Part shown: positions 6,602-7,114 of the stretch, in pieces
How the letters are laid out: each line of letters begins with the position of its first letter
Position numbering within the stretch: position 1 is the first letter of the stretch
From: Opitutia bacterium
GTDB taxonomy: Bacteria > Verrucomicrobiota > Verrucomicrobiia > Opitutales > JANYEO01
Direction: 5' to 3'
Assembly: GCA_025363025.1 (NCBI GenBank)
Contig: JANYEO010000106.1
Coordinates: 1 to 7,114, forward strand
DNA: 7,114 nucleotides
Translations under genes and position numbers: made by a program
The notes under the pieces: generated by a model
Told to the model about the DNA's origin: nothing
Seen by the model: the letters and a program-made list of their open reading frames with translations, nothing else
Databases searched by the model: none

Positions 6602-7114
6602 CTAAGCTTTGTGTTCGAGGGCTTCTTTAAAGAACGCAATAGTTTTTTGTAGGCCGGCTTCAAGCTGTATTTTAGGTTCCCAGCCCAGGGCGTCACGGGC
6701 CAAGGAGATGTCGGGTTGCCGTTGTTGTGGGTCATCAACCGGGAGAGGGTGATAAACAATTTTTGAGTGGCTCCCCGTCATCTTAAGGACTTTATCCGCT
6801 AATTCTGCGATGGTGAATTCGCCTGGGTTTCCAATATTCACCGGGCCTATGACTTTATCTTGATTCATTAATCGCATAATGCCTTCAATCAAGTCGTCCA
6901 TGTAGCAGAAGGAGCGGGTTTGCAGCCCTTTGCCATAAATAGTAATGGGCCTCCCTGTAAGGGCTTGCACAATAAAATTGGAAACAACGCGGCCGTCATC
7001 GGCCAGCATGCGCGGCCCATACGTATTAAAAATACGAACGACCCGTATGTCTAAATGGTTTTGCCGGTGATAGTCAAAAAAGAGAGTTTCCGCACAGCGC
7101 TTCCCTTCATCATA
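6602..7114 (-). CDS. uxs: UDP-glucuronate decarboxylase (UDP-xylose synthase), C-terminal half, 5' end outside window
   Basis: This NAD-dependent enzyme of the extended SDR family oxidises and decarboxylates UDP-glucuronate to UDP-xylose, a cytoplasmic sugar donor for surface polysaccharides. The visible 170 residues are open from the window edge to a TAG stop. They begin exactly at the catalytic YxxxK motif (YDEGKR, Tyr1 and Lys5 of the fragment). Then follow RIFNTYGPRM (27-36), the GRVVSNFIVQAL stretch (41-52), QTRSFCYMDDL (65-75) and VNIGNPGEFTI (92-102), all typical of UXS proteins. Arg67 in QTRSF aligns by memory with Arg619 of ArnA, implicated in decarboxylation. The N-terminal Rossmann GxxGxxG half lies beyond position 7114; family members have about 310-340 residues. 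The internal ATG at 7009 is not the start, because conserved family sequence continues upstream. The related dTDP-glucose 4,6-dehydratases are less likely given the UXS-type motifs. The stop lies 80 bp before secA. Confidence 0.93.
   Translation of the reverse strand, partial: YDEGKRCAETLFFDYHRQNHLDIRVVRIFNTYGPRMLADDGRVVSNFIVQALTGRPITIYGKGLQTRSFCYMDDLIEGIMRLMNQDKVIGPVNIGNPGEFTIAELADKVLKMTGSHSKIVYHPLPVDDPQQRQPDISLARDALGWEPKIQLEAGLQKTIAFFKEALEHKA

Noticed and set aside
6597..6602. TAGAAT on the minus strand, five of six matches to a -10 box, at the end of the decarboxylase gene
   Set aside because: No TTGACA-like hexamer lies about 17 nt upstream, and part of it is coding sequence and a stop codon. 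A promoter for secA is plausible but not shown.

Overview
The window holds four genes, all on the minus strand and closely packed, so transcription runs from the right edge to the left edge. In order of transcription they are: the 3' half of a UDP-glucuronate decarboxylase gene (7114-6602), secA (6521-3546), lnt for apolipoprotein N-acyltransferase (3559-1952), and the 5' part of a gene for a secreted tetratricopeptide-repeat protein (1942-1). No rRNA, tRNA, insertion sequence, CRISPR array or convincing intrinsic terminator was seen. The longest stretch without a clear gene is the 80 bp before secA.

The most likely source is a Gram-negative bacterium of the Verrucomicrobiota (PVC group), perhaps near Opitutae. 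SecA has about 80 extra residues in its preprotein cross-linking domain relative to E. coli, a GRCSRQGD motif where E. coli has GRSGRQGD, and a Cys-Cys end to its zinc motif. Lnt implies three-acyl lipoproteins and thus usually an outer membrane. This placement comes from remembered family patterns, not from a search.

The genes fit an envelope theme. The decarboxylase makes UDP-xylose for surface glycans, SecA drives protein export, Lnt finishes lipoproteins after export, and the TPR protein carries a probable signal peptide. secA and lnt overlap by 14 nt with the start chosen here, and lnt and the TPR gene are 9 nt apart. These three are therefore probably cotranscribed and may be translationally coupled.

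The main point for follow-up is the 80 bp secA leader. The secA ATG has no visible Shine-Dalgarno sequence. A 22-codon ORF just upstream does have one; it runs across the secA start in another frame and ends in Pro-stop. Its ribosome site and ATG lie inside a predicted hairpin. This layout resembles a translated regulatory leader, a role that SecM plays for secA in E. coli. The peptide is unlike SecM, and the case rests on this sequence alone.
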